This document shows positions 60,575 to 64,000 of a stretch of DNA of 64,000 bases, piece by piece. The notes beneath the pieces are model-generated. The model did not search any database. It worked only from the letters and a program-made list of their open reading frames with translations, and was not told where the DNA came from. Every line of letters starts with the position of its first letter. Position 1 is the stretch's first letter. This stretch comes from an uncultured Coriobacteriales bacterium (GTDB lineage: Bacteria > Actinomycetota > Coriobacteriia > Coriobacteriales > UMGS124). The DNA is taken from the NCBI GenBank assembly GCA_902464015.1, contig CABQHM010000009.1, positions 1 through 64,000 on the forward strand, in the 5' to 3' direction. The translations under genes were made by a program, and so were the position numbers.

Positions 60575-62071
60575 CTATTTAGCAGGTAGCTTATTGGTCT
60601 CAGAATGCATTGTTGAATCAAGAAGGTCGGCCAAATCGTCGCGAGAGGAAATGGACAGCTTCGTGTGGATGTTGCCCACGTGCGAACGTACCGTGTTGGG
60701 AGAGATGCCCAGGACGGCGCCGATGCGTTCGGCAGAACGGCCAAGTACGAGCTGCTCCATGACCTGACGCTCGCGTGGGGAGAGACTATAGTCCAGGCAA
60801 ATCTTATTGGCGGCTTCTTCAATTGAGAGTGGCTTAGGCTCGTGGGAAGAGGCATGGCTGCGGATGTGAAAGACCGACGAGCAGCATGACGCAACCAGGA
60901 AGACAAGTGACAGCAGTGGGGCCACGAGTGAGGCGAACTGCTGATGGGCAAGGTGTAGCGGCAATGTGGCGAAACCAATAAGGCAGGCGATTCCAAGGCC
61001 AAGAGCGAACACGTCGGCGGACTGCTTGGCGGCATGAGAAGCATGGGTTAATGCGATGAGTGCAAAGAAAAAGAAGCTTGCGCTTGCTGCGCCAGAACCA
61101 ATTCCCTTAAATGCGGTGACCCCGACTCCGATTTGATCGAGGTCGCCCAGCATGCGCAGCCCAACTACCGCAGCGGCAAGAATTGGAATGATGATGTGGG
61201 AAGCTATTTGAAAGTCAATGCTTTTCTGAATGCGCTTGCATGCGATGAGAACAGAAATGCATAGCAGAATGATTCCGAGGGCGAAGGACCAGTAGGCTGG
61301 CAATGAGGTGCCTGTATTGGAGAAGAGCGATCCCCATGGAAGTACGGCAGACATGATGCTAAGGCCAAGACCTACAGATGGCTCCCACAGTTGGAAAAAC
61401 AGAGCCGGTAGATTACGACGGCCGGTTTCATTTGTGGTAACTACGTCGGATTGTTCGGAGGGTTGGGCATTAATGCTCGTTCCCGCATTAGAAGCAGCGT
61501 TGTACTCGGTGCTGTGCTTGATCTGTTTGTTTGCCTGACGTATGGCTTCACTAAATGGCAGGCATGCGCTGAGAGCAAGAACGATCAGAAGTGCCCAGAG
61601 GGCTATAGCGTATGACTTGAATGCGACAAGGGACAGGCCGATGATGGAAGTGCTGATAACAGCGTTGGAAATGAGATTGCAGGCCCGCCGTGTTGACATT
61701 TGGGCAAGCGTCTGGCCCCATGCGAGGAGCAACGACCCTTCTCCCCATCCTGCGATTATTCCAGCAACGCATGTACCGGTAAAGGTATACGTCATAGGCA
61801 GCTGCATTGCGACACATGCAAGCAGAATTCCGGCCGGCAAAAACATCTGGTTAAGATGGGAGCCCACTTTGCCAGAAGGGAAGCACAGTCTTGCGGCACA
61901 GGCGAATGAACATCCCAACAAGAAACAACCCAAAAACGAAGCGGCCAAATTGCCGGGCAGTATTTGAGTGATTGGGGTGGGGCATAGTGGTATCACAAGC
62001 AACCAAACAATACAGCTTGCGAAAGTAACAACTTGCAAGCTGGCTCGTTTCGTTGCTTTCTCGGTTTCCAA
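60575..62071 (-). CDS. Membrane-embedded LuxR-type regulator 6
   Basis: 498 residues. Hydrophobic helices span about 13-410, then a LuxR HTH (LSPRERQVMEQLVLGRSAERIGAVLGISPNTVRSHVGNIHTKLSI). TTG start with AGGAGGG 5 nt upstream. It precedes flavoprotein G in the same direction with a 142-bp gap containing its own promoter-like sequence. A TATAAT lies on the minus strand at 62117-62122, flanked by an inverted repeat (62104-62154). Confidence 0.88.
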   Translation of the reverse strand: METEKATKRASLQVVTFASCIVWLLVIPLCPTPITQILPGNLAASFLGCFLLGCSFACAARLCFPSGKVGSHLNQMFLPAGILLACVAMQLPMTYTFTGTCVAGIIAGWGEGSLLLAWGQTLAQMSTRRACNLISNAVISTSIIGLSLVAFKSYAIALWALLIVLALSACLPFSEAIRQANKQIKHSTEYNAASNAGTSINAQPSEQSDVVTTNETGRRNLPALFFQLWEPSVGLGLSIMSAVLPWGSLFSNTGTSLPAYWSFALGIILLCISVLIACKRIQKSIDFQIASHIIIPILAAAVVGLRMLGDLDQIGVGVTAFKGIGSGAASASFFFFALIALTHASHAAKQSADVFALGLGIACLIGFATLPLHLAHQQFASLVAPLLSLVFLVASCCSSVFHIRSHASSHEPKPLSIEEAANKICLDYSLSPRERQVMEQLVLGRSAERIGAVLGISPNTVRSHVGNIHTKLSISSRDDLADLLDSTMHSETNKLPAK

Positions 62072-62103
62072 AATGACCCTCCTGGTAAATGACCTTCAAA
62101 CGT

Positions 62104-62154
62104 AATAGCCAGGCGCGATTATAGCCATGAAAGGTGGTATTCGCCTTTGGCTAT
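62104..62154 (-). promoter_or_regulatory. LuxR6 promoter with inverted repeat
   Basis: AATAGCCAGGCG (62104-62115) and CGCCTTTGGCTATT (62141-62154) are inverted copies apart from a 2-nt insertion, and they bracket a consensus minus-strand TATAAT. The arrangement suits autoregulation. Confidence 0.5.
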
Positions 62155-62191
62155 TTATCCGTCAACTTGGTAGGAGTCGTGTCACTATAGT

Positions 62192-62226
62192 CAAAAAAGC
62201 CCGTCTTCCTTTGCGGAAGACGGGCT
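62192..62226 (-). terminator. Terminator of map
   Basis: AGCCCGTCTTCC and GGAAGACGGGCT form a 12-bp stem with a TTTTTT tail on the minus strand. Confidence 0.88.
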
Positions 62227-62273
62227 CGAAGGCGTTAGGGTGTGGTGCCTGTTCGCTGTGCCAACGTTTTGTT

Positions 62274-63158
62274 TTACCAGCTCAGCAGCTCATATCCTGT
62301 CTCGGTGACGACAAGCTGGACCTCCCACTGGGCCGAGTCGCTGCCGTCGGCGGTGCGCACGATCCAGCCGTTGTCCTCGTCGGTGGTGATGGTGGGCTCA
62401 CCGGCGTTCACCATGGGCTCGATGGTGAAGCACATGCCCGGCGCCATGATGGGGCCGGTGCCGGCCTCCTCCACGAAGCTCACGAAGGGGTCCTCGTGGA
62501 ACTCCTTGCCGATGCCATGACCGCCGTACTCGGCTACCACCGAGAAACCGGCGTCGGCGGCCACCTTGTTCACGGCGGCGCTCACGTCGCCCAGGTGGGC
62601 CCAAGGCTTCACAGCGGCGAGGCCAGCCTCGACCGCAGCCTTGCAGGTCTCCACAAGGCGCTTACGCTTTTCGCTTACCTCACCGATGCAGTACATGCGT
62701 GAAGAGTCGGAGAAGTAGCCGCCCTTGATGGTGGACATGTCGACGTTGATGATGTCGCCGTCGTGCAGCACCTCGTTTTCATCGGGAAAGCCGTGGCAGA
62801 TAACGTCGTTCACTGAGGTGCACACGCTGAAGGGATAGCCCTCGTAGTTGAGGTCGGCGCTCACGGCGTCGTGTGCGGCCAGGTATTCCTCCACCCAGCG
62901 GTTTATGTCGGCGGTGGTGACGCCGGCCTTGATGTGCTCGCCCACGTAGTCGAGTACGCCCACGTTCACCGTAGCAGATGCCTTGATACCCTCGATGTCG
63001 GCCGGGGTCTTGAGCAGTACCCTGCTGGGAACTTCCTCGCCTTGCATGTAGAGCTCCTGCAGGCGCGTGTCGATGGCCTCGTGGCACTTCTTGTACTTCT
63101 TGCCGCTTCCACACCAGCAGGCGTCGTTGCGGCCGAGCTCGGGCATGTTGTCGTACAT
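62274..63158 (-). CDS. map: Methionine aminopeptidase with N-terminal SEC-C zinc motif
   Basis: 294 residues. It removes the initiator Met from new proteins. The N-terminal NDACWCGSGKKYKKCH is a SEC-C zinc-binding motif that probably helps ribosome binding. The catalytic domain shows the dimetal ligands: NVDMSTIKGGYFSDSS (two Asp), GGHGIGKEFHE (His), FTIEPMVN (Glu) and WEVQLVV (Glu). The ATG at 63158 has GGGGG 7 nt upstream; an in-frame start at 63236 is unsupported. Confidence 0.95.
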   Translation of the reverse strand: MYDNMPELGRNDACWCGSGKKYKKCHEAIDTRLQELYMQGEEVPSRVLLKTPADIEGIKASATVNVGVLDYVGEHIKAGVTTADINRWVEEYLAAHDAVSADLNYEGYPFSVCTSVNDVICHGFPDENEVLHDGDIINVDMSTIKGGYFSDSSRMYCIGEVSEKRKRLVETCKAAVEAGLAAVKPWAHLGDVSAAVNKVAADAGFSVVAEYGGHGIGKEFHEDPFVSFVEEAGTGPIMAPGMCFTIEPMVNAGEPTITTDEDNGWIVRTADGSDSAQWEVQLVVTETGYELLSW

Positions 63159-63361
63159 TGTGCTACCCCCGTTGCTATAAGAGATTGACGCAAGGACGAT
63201 ACTCCAAATGCCTGCGCCCAGCCTGCCGAAACGCAAGTTCGCTGGGCATCACACCGAAAACGTAGGCACCTGGGCCGTCGCGTCCTGGGCTGGCGAGGAT
63301 GCGGCGGCCCCTGAGAGACGCATGCGTACCAGGCGCCGCGGGGTCGGTCTTTCAGCGCGTG

Positions 63362-64000
63362 CTATGCCGCTCTCTCTTTCTGCTCAGCCAGGTCGCCAAA
63401 GAGTTCCATCTCGCACTCAAGATAGCCGCGCGTGACGAGTGCGAAGCCGCGATAGAACTTCGTGGTTGCGCAGCGCTCAACGTCCTGCGTGAAGTTGGGC
63501 ACCCATGCGATGAGGTGGTCCTGCAGGAAGTGCGACTGGTCGTTGAGCAGGTCCTGGGCGAGCTTGGTGTCTGCCGAGCGCAGGGCATCGGCAGTGCGGG
63601 TTGCCATGGTGCTCATATACTCGAACTCCAGCGCCACATGGTCTTCGCCCTCACGCCAGGTCTCGTTCTTTTCCAGGCCGGCGGCGCGGTAACAGGCTAG
63701 CACCTCGTCGCGGGATTCCTGCATGAGCAGGTGTTTCTCGGAGCGGTACACGCTTTCGAAGGGGTAGGCGGCGCTTGCATGGTCACCGGTGTAGCCGATG
63801 AACGCGCGCACGTAGTCCTTTGCGAGGTCGAGCAGGCTATGCTCCCAGGTCTGACCCAGCCACTTCACGAGCAGGCGATAGCCGTCGTCGACGTCCTTGT
63901 TGCCCGTGTTGGCCGCATAGTTTGCCGACTTTAGCTGGTCGAGGAGAGATTGGTCTGCCTCAACGCGATAAACGCGGCTCAGCAGCGCATACATGTTTGC
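63362..64000 (-). CDS. TorD-family chaperone, partial at the window edge
   Basis: At least 212 residues, with the N-terminus beyond position 64000 (frame open; ATG at 63994 is internal to MYALLSRVYR, normally about 20 residues into a TorD). LLDLAKDYVRAFIGY and AYPFESVYRSEKHLLM are the family motifs. Its client, another molybdoenzyme, should lie to the right of the window; it is unlike the TorD at 20634. Confidence 0.88.
   Translation of the reverse strand, partial: ANMYALLSRVYRVEADQSLLDQLKSANYAANTGNKDVDDGYRLLVKWLGQTWEHSLLDLAKDYVRAFIGYTGDHASAAYPFESVYRSEKHLLMQESRDEVLACYRAAGLEKNETWREGEDHVALEFEYMSTMATRTADALRSADTKLAQDLLNDQSHFLQDHLIAWVPNFTQDVERCATTKFYRGFALVTRGYLECEMELFGDLAEQKERAA

Noticed and set aside
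1..64000. tRNA, rRNA and transposase genes
   Set aside because: Intergenic regions were scanned by eye for T-loop, rRNA and DDE/recombinase signatures; none was convincing. A tRNAscan/ISfinder search would be decisive.

Overview
The window looks like chromosomal DNA of a gut or oral coriobacterium, most likely family Eggerthellaceae (Slackia/Denitrobacterium/Eggerthella-like; genus uncertain). The evidence is the GC-rich, actinobacterial-style coding sequence, the many Tat-exported FAD/FMN reductases, the LuxR-type regulators whose N-terminal two thirds are membrane helices, a molybdopterin enzyme with an Fe-S subunit and TorD chaperone, and an SLH/CsaB-type surface system. No tRNA, rRNA, CRISPR array or complete insertion sequence was seen.

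Layout. 1-3 kb: glycerol kinase and an MFS transporter, preceded by duplicated terminators. 3-13.7 kb: a cell-surface cluster with three family-2 glycosyltransferases, a CsaB-like pyruvyltransferase with a long N-terminal extension, an exported SLH-domain protein, a membrane acyltransferase and a YdcF-like membrane protein. 13.6-21.4 kb: endonuclease III, a membrane LuxR regulator, a small two-repeat protein and a molybdoenzyme operon (catalytic subunit, four-cluster ferredoxin subunit, TorD chaperone). 21.4-28.8 kb: a beta-lactamase-fold lipoprotein, a Tat-exported metallophosphoesterase, a THEP1-like NTPase, a DUF362 protein, an acetyltransferase, the 3' remnant of a flavoprotein gene, and an ATPase in an AT-rich scar.

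28.9-62 kb is the heart of the window: seven Tat-signal flavoproteins, called A (30712), B (35483), C (38321), D (44802), E (50674), F (56790) and G (58600) here. They are interleaved with five more membrane-LuxR regulators, one LysR and one MerR. Pairings are LuxR2/A divergent, B followed by a frameshifted MerR, LysR/C divergent, LuxR3/D divergent, LuxR4/triheme cytochrome+E divergent, LuxR5/F convergent, and LuxR6 upstream of G in the same direction. Housekeeping genes (rsmJ, ung, nhaA, an MGMT-family gene, map) sit between them. I infer that each module is a separately switched periplasmic respiratory reductase, using quinol- or cytochrome-derived electrons to reduce one dietary or host compound, with the membrane regulator sensing that compound or a redox state. 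Only A keeps the residues known to be catalytic in fumarate/urocanate reductases, so most substrates are probably novel.

Signs of turnover are frequent: an in-frame TAG in G, a one-base frameshift in the MerR gene, a duplicated 3' end of A, and a ~93% identical palindromic repeat present twice, both times between convergent gene ends. Several strong palindromes in flavoprotein/regulator promoter regions are candidate binding sites for the membrane LuxR proteins.
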